From positions 1 through 64,000 of the forward strand of contig CALULJ010000005.1 of assembly GCA_944321445.1 (NCBI GenBank): a DNA stretch of 64,000 nucleotides, in the 5' to 3' direction. How positions within the stretch are numbered: position 1 is the stretch's first letter; every line of letters starts with the position of its first letter. This document shows positions 35,386-44,563 of the stretch, piece by piece. The DNA is from an uncultured Collinsella sp. Lineage in GTDB: Bacteria > Actinomycetota > Coriobacteriia > Coriobacteriales > Coriobacteriaceae. Under the pieces are notes generated by a model, which saw only the letters and a program-made list of their open reading frames with translations, searched no databases and had not been told where the DNA came from. A program made the translations under genes and the position numbers.

Positions 35386-36579
35386 GTGGTCGACGCGCTG
35401 TACATACATGTGCCGTTTTGCCATGCGAAGTGCCTGTACTGCGACTTCGATTCGCGTGCATGTCGCGACCGCGCGGCCTACGAGACCTACGCGGCGTCGA
35501 TGATCGCGTGTTTGGGGCGCCTGGGTTCGACGAGCGCGCTGGCGTCCTGTCGCACCGCCTACATCGGCGGCGGCACCCCGAGCGTGCTGGGGGAGCGGCT
35601 CGTTGCGTTGGCGAGCTCCGTGTGCATGATGGTGCCGGCGCTGGAAGAGTTCACGTGCGAGGCGAATCCCGAGTCGTTCACGGGGCGGCTTGCCCGCGCG
35701 CTGGCTGGCGCGGGCGTGACGCGCATCTCACTCGGCGTGCAGAGCTTCGACGACGCGGAGTTGCGCGCTCTCGGCCGCCTGCACACGGCAGATAAGGCGC
35801 GCGCGGCAATCGCGGCGGCGCTCGATGCCGGCCTTGCCGTGTCGTGCGACCTCATGTGCGGCATCCCCCTGCAGACGGAGGAGAGCTGGGTCGCGACGTT
35901 GGATGCGGCCGTTGGGACGGGCGTCGGCCACGTATCGATCTACCCGCTCACCATCGAGGAGGGCACGCCGCTGGCGCGCAAGTTGGATGCGGGGGAGCTT
36001 GCCGAGCCCGACCCTGACTTCCAGGCTTGGTGCATGGAGGAAGCGCGCCGGCGTTTGATAGCGGCCGGCATGTATCCTTACGAGGTTGCGAGCTACGCGC
36101 GTCCCGGCAAGGAGTGCGCGCACAATATCGCGTACTGGACAGGGAAGAGCTACCTGGGTCTCGGTCGTTCGGCGGCGAGCATGCTCGACCGCGAAACGTA
36201 CGATGCGCTGCGCACGGGGCTTGGTGCGCCTGAGGTAGCAGGCGCAACGGCGCGCATCCGCTTCGTTCAAACGACCGACGCGCTGCCTGGCGAGGCGGAG
36301 GTGCCGCGCTACGAGGTGGAGGAGCTGTCCGTCCGCGAGGCCGCGGCGGAGGACCTCATGCTCGGCATGCGCATGTCGCAAGGCGTAGGCGAGGGGCTGC
36401 TCGCACACGCCCGGGAGGCCATCGGCATCGATGCGGTCGATGCTGCGATCGATGAAGCTCTCACCCGCGGCCTTGCCGTCTGGGAAGAGCTCGATGGCGC
36501 CCGTCACCTTGCACCCACCCACGACGGCTGGCTGCTCGGTAACGAGCTCTACGGCTTGTTCTGGGATCTTGCAGCGTGA
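35386..36579 (+). CDS. hemW: HemW-type radical SAM protein (heme chaperone-like)
   Basis: HemW is a radical-SAM protein related to HemN that binds and delivers heme; it was often annotated as coproporphyrinogen oxidase. The 397-residue product has the cluster motif C12-HAK-C16-LY-C19 and IGGGTPSVL near 62, and carries the HNxxYW signature (AHNIAYW near 245) that marks HemW rather than HemN. GTG 35386 follows TGGAGGA at good spacing; the in-frame ATG 35341 lacks a site. In E. coli-type HemN the N-terminus differs, so heme trafficking is the better call, although the partner respiratory enzyme is not visible here. Confidence 0.88.
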   Translation: MVDALYIHVPFCHAKCLYCDFDSRACRDRAAYETYAASMIACLGRLGSTSALASCRTAYIGGGTPSVLGERLVALASSVCMMVPALEEFTCEANPESFTGRLARALAGAGVTRISLGVQSFDDAELRALGRLHTADKARAAIAAALDAGLAVSCDLMCGIPLQTEESWVATLDAAVGTGVGHVSIYPLTIEEGTPLARKLDAGELAEPDPDFQAWCMEEARRRLIAAGMYPYEVASYARPGKECAHNIAYWTGKSYLGLGRSAASMLDRETYDALRTGLGAPEVAGATARIRFVQTTDALPGEAEVPRYEVEELSVREAAAEDLMLGMRMSQGVGEGLLAHAREAIGIDAVDAAIDEALTRGLAVWEELDGARHLAPTHDGWLLGNELYGLFWDLAA

Positions 36580-36603
36580 AATCAGGACAGAGGTCTTCAC
36601 ATC

Positions 36604-36744
36604 TGCAAAAAGTCGGGACTTTGGGCGGATTTTTAGCCTCGGGCCCGTATCGGCGCCGTTTCTACCTGCAGAAATACGAGGCCAGAAAGCCGCTTGTCTA
36701 AACCCGGGCTGAAAAATCCGCCCAAAGTCCCGACTTTTTGCAAA
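36604..36744. repeat. 141-bp palindromic element, copy 2
   Basis: Outer arms starting TGCAAAAAGTCGGGACTTTG pair perfectly over about 28 bases with the arm ending at 36744; inner stem AGCC-CGGG/CCCGGGCT. It lies directly after hemW. Together with the repeat at 36797 it fills the 400-base gap before dnaJ. Confidence 0.9.
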
Positions 36745-36796
36745 ACGGTCAAAGCAAAGAACGGCGAGCGTCATCGCCTAGGCTCCGGCACATCCA

Positions 36797-36895
36797 GGCC
36801 TGTCCCAAATGGGGACAAAATGTCCCCAACGACCCCCGTCCCCAGAGAGGACAAAGTGGCGCGTGGCACCCCCGTCCCCAGAGGCGCCATTTGCC
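36797..36895. repeat. REP-B type repeat
   Basis: Contains TGGGGACAAAATGTCCCC and twice CCCCCGTCCCCAGAG, followed by GGCGCCATTTGCCC. Related in reverse orientation to 30822-30945 and forward to 53510-53608. Confidence 0.75.
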
Positions 36896-36912
36896 CATTT
36901 ATCGTGGGGCGT

Positions 36913-36941
36913 GGTTATATTCTGCATCGGTTCGGTACAAT
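36913..36941 (+). promoter_or_regulatory. candidate promoter of the first dnaJ
   Basis: GGTTAT (36913-36918), 17 bases, then -10 TACAAT (36936-36941), about 40 bases before the start codon. The same GGTTATAT...GGTACAAT arrangement and spacing precede rnj (56754-56782). Confidence 0.5.
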
Positions 36942-36980
36942 AGAAATGTTGTGCATCAAAGCAGGAGGTACCACCGCCGC

Positions 36981-38084
36981 ATGGCAACGATGAACGAGAA
37001 AGATTACTACGCGATTCTGGGCGTCTCGAAGGACGCCACCGCGCGCGATATCCAAAAGGCCTTCCAGCAGAAGGCGCGCAAGCTGCATCCGGACGTCAAC
37101 AAGGCGCCGGACGCGGAGGAGAAGTTCAAGGAAGTCTCCGAGGCCTACGCCGTGCTCTCGGACGAGCAAAAGCGCGCCCGCTATGACGCAATGCGCTCGG
37201 GCAATCCCTTTGCGGGCGCCGCTCCTTCCTCCAACCCCTATGGCGGCGGCTATGCGGGTGGCTATGGCGGCAACCCGTTCGGCGGCTTCCCGTTCGATAT
37301 GGGCGCTTACGGTCAGCGGCGCCGTCGCGGTTCCGCCTACAACCCCGAGACGGGCGCGGACGTGGTCGTCGACGTCGAGCTCACCTCCGAGCAGGCGAAA
37401 AACGGTGCCAAGCGCGCGGTGAAGTACCGCCGCTACGAGCCGTGCGGCCGCTGCCACGGTTCCGGTTCGGTCTCGAGCGAAACGGCGCACACCTGTCCGT
37501 TTTGCGGGGGCACCGGCTCCATCGAGGTCGATCTTTCCGCCTTCTTCGGCGCCGGCGCGTTCAAGACCGTCTGCCCGGAGTGCGGCGGTTCGGGCCGCGT
37601 GGTGGCAGACCCCTGCCCGGATTGCGGGGGATCGGGCCGCACGCCCGTGGTGACCGAGGCCGTGGTCGAGTTTCCGCCCAACACGCACGATGGCGACATG
37701 GTGCGCGTGAAGGCCAAGGGTCATGCGGGAACGAACGGCGCTGCCGGCGGTGACCTCGTGGGTCGTGCGCACGTGGCCGCCGAGCGCCTGGAGGGAGCGG
37801 CGCGCAACGGCTTCTACATCGTGGGCTTCATCCTGCCGTTCCTCATCCTCTCCGCTGTGTCCGGCGTGCTCACCGTGTTCGCCATCATCTGCGCGGTGCC
37901 GTTCTTCATGGGCCTCTCCATGATCTTCAGGTCCAACATCACGTCGCGGCGCGGCATTTGGTGGAAGCGCGGGTTCCAGGTCATGCTGAGCGGGTGCGCC
38001 AACGGGCTTCTGCTCGCGCTCATCTCCGTGAGCTTCGCCTCGTGCTCGCAGGGCATGTTCATGCGCCCATACGCGGCGGTGTAG
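36981..38084 (+). CDS. membrane-anchored DnaJ-type co-chaperone
   Basis: The 367-residue product starts like DnaJ: J domain with HPD at 36-38, Gly/Phe-rich linker (about 72-115), and a zinc-finger region with four CxxCxGxG-type repeats ([32 protein letters not shown], about 155-220). The substrate-binding C-terminal domain is only partly present ([21 protein letters not shown]). It is replaced after about residue 275 by two hydrophobic hairpins ([19 protein letters not shown]..., and [11 protein letters not shown]), indicating a membrane-bound J protein. AGGAGGT precedes ATG 36981. It probably recruits DnaK to the membrane; the frame is intact, so this is an architecture, not a truncation. 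Confidence 0.85.
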   Translation: MATMNEKDYYAILGVSKDATARDIQKAFQQKARKLHPDVNKAPDAEEKFKEVSEAYAVLSDEQKRARYDAMRSGNPFAGAAPSSNPYGGGYAGGYGGNPFGGFPFDMGAYGQRRRRGSAYNPETGADVVVDVELTSEQAKNGAKRAVKYRRYEPCGRCHGSGSVSSETAHTCPFCGGTGSIEVDLSAFFGAGAFKTVCPECGGSGRVVADPCPDCGGSGRTPVVTEAVVEFPPNTHDGDMVRVKAKGHAGTNGAAGGDLVGRAHVAAERLEGAARNGFYIVGFILPFLILSAVSGVLTVFAIICAVPFFMGLSMIFRSNITSRRGIWWKRGFQVMLSGCANGLLLALISVSFASCSQGMFMRPYAAV

Positions 38085-38212
38085 CATCGCGCGCCCCACA
38101 GCGCGGGCCTGCGGGGCCGCGTCTGCGGAATGTGCGCGCGTGATTTGGGTATATCTGTTGCGGCTGCTCAAAGGCAGCCTGTTGCTGTGATTTGCTGGGA
38201 AGGAAGTTCGTC

Positions 38213-39358
38213 GTGGCGGACAAAAGGGATTACTACGAGGTGCTGGGCGTCGATCGCGATGCAGACCAGCGCACGATCAAGCGCGCGTTTTTGAAGAAGG
38301 CGCGCGAGGTCCATCCGGATGTTTCCGACGACCCGAACGCCGAGGAGAAGTTCAAAGAGGTGAACGAGGCGTACTCGGTGCTGTCCGACGAGCAGAAGCG
38401 CGCCAACTACGACCGCTTCGGGTCGGCTGACGGTCCCGGCATGGGCAGCGGTTACGTCGATTTCTCGGATATCTTCGGCGGCATGGGCATGGACGACATC
38501 TTCTCGTCCTTCTTCGGCGGCGGTCCGTCGGGCCGCGGCGGAAGCGCCCGTCGCACGCACGGCCGCGATATGGCCATCACGCTCACGGTCACCCTGGAGG
38601 AGGCTGCGCGCGGCTGCACGAAGACCATCAGCTATGACCGCCTCGCTACCTGCGAGGACTGCCACGGCACGGGTGCCGCGGACGGTGCCCAAGAGAAGCA
38701 GTGCCCGCGTTGCCACGGCACGGGCTTCGTGACCACGGTCCAGCGTTCCATCTTCGGCCAGGTCCAGTCCAGCTCGCCGTGCCCCGAGTGCCACGGCGAC
38801 GGCACGGTCATCGACCATCCCTGCGAGATGTGCGACGGCCAGGGCCGCACGCCCACGCATGAAAAGATCGACATCGAGGTGCCGGCGGGCATCGCCTCCG
38901 GCCGCCAGCTGCGCGTGCGCGGTTACGGCGAGGCCGGCTTCCGCGGCGCTGCGGCGGGCGACCTCATCGTTACGGTCCAGGTGGCCGAGCACGAGCGCTT
39001 CCAGCGCAGCGGCGACGACCTGTACTGCATGGTTGAGGTCCCCATGGCAAGCGCCGCCCTTGGCTGCACGGTCGAGGTCGAGGGCATCTTGGACGGCGAG
39101 CGCATCGAGGTCGCCGTTCCCGCGGGCACGCAGTACGGCGACACCGTCACGGTCGAGAATCGTGGCATGCCGCGTGCGGGCGGCGGCGGTTCGCGCGGAC
39201 GCCTGGTGGCGCGCATCGCGGTCACGGTTCCGCGCAAGATGAGCCCGGCTGCGCGCGAGGCACTCGAGCGCTTTGCCCGCGAGATGGGCGAGAATCCCAC
39301 CCCCAAGAAGTCCGTGGGCGACCGCATCCGCGACGCCATCGACGATATCCTGGAGTAG
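38213..39358 (+). CDS. dnaJ: chaperone protein DnaJ
   Basis: Standard type I DnaJ of 381 residues: J domain with HPD at 34-36, Gly/Phe linker (GGMGMDDIFSSFFGGG), zinc centre with CEDCHGTG, CPRCHGTG, CPECHGDG and CEMCDGQG (about 143-210), then the two C-terminal substrate-binding domains and a short tail. DnaJ stimulates DnaK ATPase and delivers substrates. GTG 38213 has AAGGAAG upstream; an in-frame ATG at 38192 is less well placed. It follows the membrane J protein after 128 bases and is followed by mtaB after 3 bases. dnaK and grpE are not in the window. Confidence 0.95.
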   Translation: MADKRDYYEVLGVDRDADQRTIKRAFLKKAREVHPDVSDDPNAEEKFKEVNEAYSVLSDEQKRANYDRFGSADGPGMGSGYVDFSDIFGGMGMDDIFSSFFGGGPSGRGGSARRTHGRDMAITLTVTLEEAARGCTKTISYDRLATCEDCHGTGAADGAQEKQCPRCHGTGFVTTVQRSIFGQVQSSSPCPECHGDGTVIDHPCEMCDGQGRTPTHEKIDIEVPAGIASGRQLRVRGYGEAGFRGAAAGDLIVTVQVAEHERFQRSGDDLYCMVEVPMASAALGCTVEVEGILDGERIEVAVPAGTQYGDTVTVENRGMPRAGGGGSRGRLVARIAVTVPRKMSPAAREALERFAREMGENPTPKKSVGDRIRDAIDDILE

Positions 39359-39361
39359 CCC

Positions 39362-40675
39362 TTGCCTATGCCTTTCGTGAGTGTCGTGAACCTCGGGTGC
39401 CGCGTCAACCGGGTGGAGAGCGACCGCATGACCGCAGACCTCGTGCGCGCGGGGTTTGCCCTGGTGGATGAAGACGACGCCGATCTGGTCGTGATCAACA
39501 CGTGCGCGGTGACCGGCGAGGCCGAGGCCAAGACCCGCAAGGCGGTGCGCCATGCGGCGAACCTGCCGCGGCAACCCTACGTCATCGTGACCGGGTGCGT
39601 GGTGAACCTGCACCCCGACGCGCTGACCGAGCTTTCGCCCCGTGTGATCGCCGAGCCCATGAAGTCCGACGTCGCCCGTACCGCTGCGCGCGTGCTGGAC
39701 TACGATGGCGGGCTGTGGCCAGACGGTGCCGATGCTGCCCCCGACGCGCGCGACATCGCGCAGATGCTCGGGCGCTCGCGCCTGGGCATCAAGATCCAGG
39801 ACGGTTGCAACAACCGTTGCACGTACTGCATCGTGTGGAAGGCGCGCGGGCCGGAGCGCTCGGTGCCTGTGGACGCCGTGCTCGCGCAGGTGCGCGAGGC
39901 GATTGACGCAGGTGTTCCCGAGGTCGTGCTCACCGGCGTGAACCTGGGTGCCTACGACGCGGAAGACGAGCGCGACGCGCATGTGGAGATCGACGACCTG
40001 CTGGACCGCATCCTCACACAAACCGACATCCCGCACGTGCGCCTTTCCTCTATCGAGCCCATGGACGTGTCCGAGCGCCTCATTCGCCGCATGGCGGCAT
40101 CGCCCGCGCGCGTGGCGCCTTTCTTGCACCTGCCTGTGCAGTCTGGTTGCACCACGACGCTCGAGCGCATGGGGAGGCCGTACACGGCCGAGGAGTTCGA
40201 GCGCACGGTCGCGTCCATTCGCGCCGTGCTGCCGCAAATCGCCATCTCGGGCGACCTCATCGTGGGTTTTCCGGGCGAGACGGACGAGGAGTTCGAGCAA
40301 ACGCGCGCTTTCGTCGAGCGCGTCGGGTTCTCGCGCCTGCACGTGTTCCGCTACAGCGCCCGACCCGGCACAATCGCCGCCGACATGCCCGATCAGGTGC
40401 CGCCCGAGGTCATGGCCGAGCGCTCCGCCGTCATCCGCGGCCTGGTGGAGCAGACCGCTCGCCGCGATCGCGAGGCACGCGTGGGCACGGTTGAGCGCGC
40501 AGTGATCGAATATCCCGGTCGCGGTACGCTCGGGTCGTTCCATCGCGTACGACTCGACGGCGCGGACGACGTCCCGGTCGCAAGCTTGGTCGACGTTGCT
40601 ATCATGTACATGGATGAGGAGGGCGAGCTGCACGGCCGCATCGTGCCCTCCGTAAGCGCGAGCGAGGCCCAGTAA
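39362..40675 (+). CDS. mtaB: tRNA (t6A37) methylthiotransferase MtaB
   Basis: MtaB is a radical-SAM methylthiotransferase that converts t6A37 to ms2t6A37 in tRNA. The 437-residue product has the N-terminal UPF0004 domain with its three cluster cysteines (NLGCRVN near 10, INTCAVT near 46, VTGCVV near 78), the radical-SAM motif C149-NNR-C153-TY-C156, and a C-terminal TRAM-like region. TTG 39362 is favoured because GGAG is 7 bases upstream; ATG 39368 is possible. The dnaJ-mtaB-phoH-ybeY order resembles firmicute and actinobacterial dnaJ regions. It is distinct from rimO at 63442. Confidence 0.9.
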   Translation: MPMPFVSVVNLGCRVNRVESDRMTADLVRAGFALVDEDDADLVVINTCAVTGEAEAKTRKAVRHAANLPRQPYVIVTGCVVNLHPDALTELSPRVIAEPMKSDVARTAARVLDYDGGLWPDGADAAPDARDIAQMLGRSRLGIKIQDGCNNRCTYCIVWKARGPERSVPVDAVLAQVREAIDAGVPEVVLTGVNLGAYDAEDERDAHVEIDDLLDRILTQTDIPHVRLSSIEPMDVSERLIRRMAASPARVAPFLHLPVQSGCTTTLERMGRPYTAEEFERTVASIRAVLPQIAISGDLIVGFPGETDEEFEQTRAFVERVGFSRLHVFRYSARPGTIAADMPDQVPPEVMAERSAVIRGLVEQTARRDREARVGTVERAVIEYPGRGTLGSFHRVRLDGADDVPVASLVDVAIMYMDEEGELHGRIVPSVSASEAQ

Positions 40676-40684
40676 AGGGGGAGC

Positions 40685-41686
40685 ATGGATTCTGCTAAGG
40701 TTCGCCTGTCCATCCCGGAGGGTTTGGACCCGGCTCGGGTCATGGGTACGGAAGACGCGGTGCTGCGGGCCATCGAGGACAATACCAGCGCGTCTGTCGT
40801 TGTGCGCGGAGACGCCATCTCGCTTTCCGGCACGCCCGATGAGGTCGAGCTGCTCTGCCGCCTGTTCACCCATCTGATCAAGCTCGCGTCGGGCGGCACC
40901 TATCCCAGCGGCGACGACGCCCTGCGCGCCCTCGATGCGCTGCGTGCGGAGTCTGCCGACATTTCTGGGCTGTCCGATGACATTCTGCTCACGTACCGCG
41001 GGCACGCCATCCGACCCAAGACGCTTGGCCAAAAGCGTTACATCGACGCCATCCGCAACAACACCGTGACGTTTTGCACGGGACCTGCGGGTACGGGCAA
41101 AACCTACCTCGCTATGGCGATCGCCATCGCTGCGCTCAAGCGCCACGAGGTGGGGCGCATCGTGCTCACGCGTCCGGTCGTGGAGGCGGGGGAGAACCTG
41201 GGCTTTTTGCCGGGAACCCTGCAAGAGAAGATCGACCCGTACGTGCGCCCGCTGTTCGATGCGCTGTTCGACATGACCGACATGGAGCGCGGCACTGCGC
41301 TCGTGGAACAGGGCATCATCGAGATCGCGCCGCTCGCCTACATGCGTGGCCGCACGCTGAACGACGCCATCGTAGTGCTTGACGAGGCGCAGAACACCAC
41401 GCCCGAGCAAATGAAGATGTTCCTCACGCGCCTGGGCTTCAACTCCAAATTCATCATCACCGGCGACACCACCCAGCGCGACCTGCCTGGCCGCCGCGGT
41501 GGTCTCACGGACATCGAGGAGATCCTCGCCGGCGTGGACGACATCGCGTTCATCCATCTCAACCGCTCCGACGTGGTGCGCCACGCGCTCGTGGGGCGCA
41601 TCGTCGAGGCGTATGACGCATACGAGGAGGCGCAGGAGGCGCGCCGTCCGGGAAGGGGTGAGGGCCGTGGCCGTGCTCATCAGTAA
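40685..41686 (+). CDS. phoH: PhoH-like ATPase (YbeZ type)
   Basis: YbeZ/PhoH is an RNA-associated P-loop ATPase that works with the RNase YbeY. The 333-residue protein has an N-terminal KH-like region, Walker A GPAGTGKT (133-140), LTRPVVEAGE near 155, Walker B VLDEAQNTT near 230, and a GDTTQRDLPG sensor near 259. AAAGGGGGAGC precedes ATG 40685. The end overlaps ybeY by 20 bases, in keeping with their shared role in rRNA processing. Confidence 0.94.
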   Translation: MDSAKVRLSIPEGLDPARVMGTEDAVLRAIEDNTSASVVVRGDAISLSGTPDEVELLCRLFTHLIKLASGGTYPSGDDALRALDALRAESADISGLSDDILLTYRGHAIRPKTLGQKRYIDAIRNNTVTFCTGPAGTGKTYLAMAIAIAALKRHEVGRIVLTRPVVEAGENLGFLPGTLQEKIDPYVRPLFDALFDMTDMERGTALVEQGIIEIAPLAYMRGRTLNDAIVVLDEAQNTTPEQMKMFLTRLGFNSKFIITGDTTQRDLPGRRGGLTDIEEILAGVDDIAFIHLNRSDVVRHALVGRIVEAYDAYEEAQEARRPGRGEGRGRAHQ

Positions 41687-42176
41687 CGACGCCGAGCTCG
41701 ACACGTTGATCGATGCCGCCCAGATCGAGGCGGCGGTCGCGCAGGTGCTCGCATCCGAGGGCGTATCGCGTCCGGTCGAGGTGTCCGTATCGTTTGTCGA
41801 GGCCGACGAGATGCAGGGCCTGAACCGCACGTGGCGCGGAATCGACGCTCCCACCGACGTGCTCTCGTTTGAGTGCGACTCCCCCTTTGACGAGAACATT
41901 CCCGCCGATGAATCCGTCGAGCTCGGCGACGTCATCTTGGCGCCCGAGGTCATTGCCGCGCAGGCGCCGACGTTCGACGCGACGCCCGCCGAGGAGTGCC
42001 GCCTCATGCTCGTGCACGGCATGCTGCACCTGCTGGGGTACGACCACGTTGACGAGGACGGCGCGCGCGAGATGGAAGCGCGCGAGCTTGCCGTACTGCG
42101 CGAGCTCGCCCGGCTTCGCGGCGAGGACGCGGACGCCGTGCGCATTGGCCCCACGACCCGCCACCACGACGATTAA
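41667..42176 (+). CDS. ybeY: endoribonuclease YbeY
   Basis: YbeY is a zinc-dependent endoribonuclease in 16S 3'-end maturation and ribosome quality control. The 169-residue product has the metal site HGMLHLLGYDH (three His, about 113-123) and the upstream core GIDAPTDVLSFECD and LGDVILAPEV. Three in-frame GTG codons (41658, 41667, 41673) are candidate starts; 41667 has GGGGTGAGG at a workable distance, so the exact N-terminus is uncertain. It overlaps phoH and is followed by dgkA after 12 bases. Confidence 0.92.
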   Translation: MAVLISNDAELDTLIDAAQIEAAVAQVLASEGVSRPVEVSVSFVEADEMQGLNRTWRGIDAPTDVLSFECDSPFDENIPADESVELGDVILAPEVIAAQAPTFDATPAEECRLMLVHGMLHLLGYDHVDEDGAREMEARELAVLRELARLRGEDADAVRIGPTTRHHDD

Positions 42177-42188
42177 GCGAGGGCACGC

Positions 42189-42569
42189 ATGATTCCCGGC
42201 TCGAACAAGGACCATCCATCGTTCATCCGCTCGTTCGGCTACGCGATCGAGGGCTTTTTCACGGCGGTGCGCACCGAGCGCAACATCAAGGTGATGCTCG
42301 TGATCGGCGCGGCTGCGGTCGTGGCCGGCATTGTGCTCAAGATCGACCTGTTGAGCTGGTGTTTGGTGGCGCTGTGCTGCGGCATGGTGATCTTCGCTGA
42401 GCTCGTGAACACGGCGATGGAGGCCATCGTCGACCTGGTGACGCAGGAGTTCCACCCGCTTGCCAAGCGCGCGAAAGACATCGCCGCGGCAAGCGTTTAC
42501 ACGCTGGCGATCACGGCGGCCATCGTCGGCATCATCGTGTTCGCCCGGGCGCTCGGGTTCATCGGATAG
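42189..42569 (+). CDS. dgkA: diacylglycerol / undecaprenol kinase
   Basis: A small integral membrane kinase of 126 residues with three membrane segments (VMLVIGAAAVVAGIVL, LVALCCGMVIFAELV, VYTLAITAAIVGIIVFA). The catalytic pattern E-x-N-x2-E (ELVNTAMEAIVDL near 71-83) and KRAKDIAAASV are conserved. Gram-positive members phosphorylate undecaprenol more than diacylglycerol, supporting envelope lipid recycling. Position between ybeY and era is the classic ybeY-dgkA-era order. Confidence 0.93.
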   Translation: MIPGSNKDHPSFIRSFGYAIEGFFTAVRTERNIKVMLVIGAAAVVAGIVLKIDLLSWCLVALCCGMVIFAELVNTAMEAIVDLVTQEFHPLAKRAKDIAAASVYTLAITAAIVGIIVFARALGFIG

Positions 42570-42632
42570 CGACGTTTCGTTGGCCGCGCGGCATTCGGCG
42601 TGCGGCTGTTTTGGATAAGGAGATCATCACGC

Positions 42633-43712
42633 ATGGATAGCGAGCTTCGCGACGACCTGCTCGAAGACGAGTTCGAGGACATCGAAGCTAACGAGGAGGC
42701 CGACGACATGCTGGTCGAGTTCGACCCCTTTGCCGATCTTTCCGACGAGGAGCTTGACGCCATGGTCGAGGCCGCAGGCGATGCCGGCGCGGCCTACGGC
42801 CTGGTTGCCGGCGACACGCCGGAGGGCTTCCGCAGCGGGTTCGTCGCGCTGGTGGGACGTCCCAACGCGGGCAAGTCGACCCTGCTGAACGCGTGCGTGG
42901 GCACGAAGGTCGCCATCACCTCGCCGGTTGCCCAGACCACGCGCCGCCGCATGCGCGCCGTGGTGAACCGCGATGATTTCCAGCTGGTCTTCGTCGACAC
43001 GCCTGGCATCCACAAGCCCAAGGACGGCCTGGGCTCCGAGCTCAACCGCAGCGCGCTTGCCGAGCTGTCGGATGTCGACGTCGTCGCGTTCGTCATCGAC
43101 GCGTCGGTGCCCGTGGGCCGCGGCGACGCGTGGGTGGCCGAGCGCGTGCGTGCCTCGCGTGCGACGAAGATCTTGGTGCTCACGAAGGCCGACAAGGTCG
43201 ACCAGGCCAAGATGATGCAGCAAATCGAGGCGGCCCGCGCGCTCGTGGACTTCGATGACGTGATCGTGGTGTCGGCGACCGAGGGCTTCAACGTCGAGCC
43301 GTTCATCGAGCTCATGGCGAGCTACCTGCCGGAAAGCCCGCGCTGGTACCCTGAGGGCATGGACACCGATACCGATGACGCGACGCTTGTGGCCGAGTTC
43401 GTGCGCGAGAAGGTGCTGCTGCGAACGCGCGAGGAGGTGCCGCATTCGGTGGGCGTGGTGTGCGATTCCTTTGAGCGCAGCCGCAAGCTCGTGCGCGTGC
43501 ATGCCACGGTGTACGTGGAGCGCGACGGCCAGAAGGGCATTCTCATCGGCCGCAAGGGCGAGATGATCAAGCACATCGGCACTGATGCGCGCCACGATTT
43601 GGAGCGGCTGTTCGGCCGCAAGGTGTATCTGGAGCTCGACGTGAAGGTCAAGCCGGGTTGGCGCGACGATGCGGGCGAGATCCGCCGCATGGGGTACGCG
43701 TTCGAGGAGTAG
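42633..43712 (+). CDS. era: GTPase Era
   Basis: Era binds the 3' end of 16S rRNA during 30S maturation. The 359-residue protein has G1 GRPNAGKS (75-82), G3 DTPGIH near 129, G4 TKAD near 188, and a C-terminal KH domain (GILIGRKGEMIKHIG near 303). It carries an acidic N-terminal extension of about 67 residues (DDLLEDEFEDIEANEEADD...) not found in the ~300-residue E. coli protein. ATG 42633 follows AAGGAG at 10 bases; the upstream in-frame ATG 42600 has no site. recO follows. Confidence 0.95.
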   Translation: MDSELRDDLLEDEFEDIEANEEADDMLVEFDPFADLSDEELDAMVEAAGDAGAAYGLVAGDTPEGFRSGFVALVGRPNAGKSTLLNACVGTKVAITSPVAQTTRRRMRAVVNRDDFQLVFVDTPGIHKPKDGLGSELNRSALAELSDVDVVAFVIDASVPVGRGDAWVAERVRASRATKILVLTKADKVDQAKMMQQIEAARALVDFDDVIVVSATEGFNVEPFIELMASYLPESPRWYPEGMDTDTDDATLVAEFVREKVLLRTREEVPHSVGVVCDSFERSRKLVRVHATVYVERDGQKGILIGRKGEMIKHIGTDARHDLERLFGRKVYLELDVKVKPGWRDDAGEIRRMGYAFEE

Positions 43713-43757
43713 CGGCCGGCTGCGGCGCTGGGCGTAGAGGCGAGAGAGGGGGTCGGC

Positions 43758-44510
43758 ATGGCCGGTTCGCGCACGTACCGCACGCGTGCCATCGTGCTCG
43801 ACAAGGTCAAGCTCAAAGAGACCGACCTCATCTTGACGCTGCTGGCAGAAACGGGCTGGCAGGTACAGGCCGTAGCCAAGGGCGCACGCAAGCCGGGTTC
43901 GCGGCTCGCGGCGCGCTGCGAGCTGTTTTGTACGGCCGATTTGCTGCTTGCCCACGGGCGCAACTTGGACGTGGTGTCCCAGGCCGAGCTGATGGCGGCG
44001 CCGCTGGGGTCGAGCCCCAGCTACGAGCGCCTGTGCGCGGCGAGCGCGATCGCCGAGGTGGCTAAGTTCTGCAGCTTCCAGGATTCCGAGGACCCGTTTG
44101 TTTTCGCCATCACCGAGCGGGCGCTTGCGATGGCGGGGGATGCCGCATGCGATGCGGTCCATTTGGACGTAATCGTTGCCGCCTATGTGTTCAAGCTGCT
44201 GTCGCACGAGGGCTACCGGCCCGATCTTTCCTCGTGCGTGCTGTGCGGCGACACCGCGCTCAGTCATTTCTCGGCAGCGGCGGGCGGCCTTCTGTGCGCG
44301 AGCTGCGCGGCGAGCGTGCCCGGTGCCGATGAGCTCGATGCCAACCAGGTGCGCTGGTTGCAGTCGCTGCTCGCGCTGCGCTTCGACGATCTGGCGAATG
44401 CGCCCATCGATGCCATGACCGCGACGTTTTTGCTTGCGCTCGCGCATGTGTGGGCTGCCACGCATCTCGACGCTCGCCTGCGCGCGCTGGAGTTCATGCT
44501 GGGGCGCTAA
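43758..44510 (+). CDS. recO: DNA repair protein RecO
   Basis: RecO anneals complementary ssDNA and loads RecA onto SSB-coated DNA. The 250-residue product has an N-terminal OB-fold (YRTRAIVLDKVKLKETDLILTLL), a helical core, and a zinc finger with CVLCGD and CASCAA (about 161-182). GAGGGGGT precedes ATG 43758. It closes the ybeY-dgkA-era-recO run; the long palindrome copy 3 begins 54 bases later and may terminate the operon. Confidence 0.92.
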   Translation: MAGSRTYRTRAIVLDKVKLKETDLILTLLAETGWQVQAVAKGARKPGSRLAARCELFCTADLLLAHGRNLDVVSQAELMAAPLGSSPSYERLCAASAIAEVAKFCSFQDSEDPFVFAITERALAMAGDAACDAVHLDVIVAAYVFKLLSHEGYRPDLSSCVLCGDTALSHFSAAAGGLLCASCAASVPGADELDANQVRWLQSLLALRFDDLANAPIDAMTATFLLALAHVWAATHLDARLRALEFMLGR

Positions 44511-44563
44511 GTTGCCCGCCTTTTGTGTCACTTTCGCGTTGGAGACGGGTCAGCGTCTGTCGG

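Noticed and set aside
35045-35503. 152-codon frame overlapping the hemW start
   Set aside because: It has no ribosome site, covers a hairpin and runs out of phase with hemW, which has the radical-SAM signature.
38168-42154. 1328-codon open frame on the - strand
   Set aside because: It lies antisense to dnaJ, mtaB, phoH and ybeY, all with clear family motifs. Long antisense frames are expected in GC-rich DNA, and its translation is His/Arg/Ala-rich without domains.
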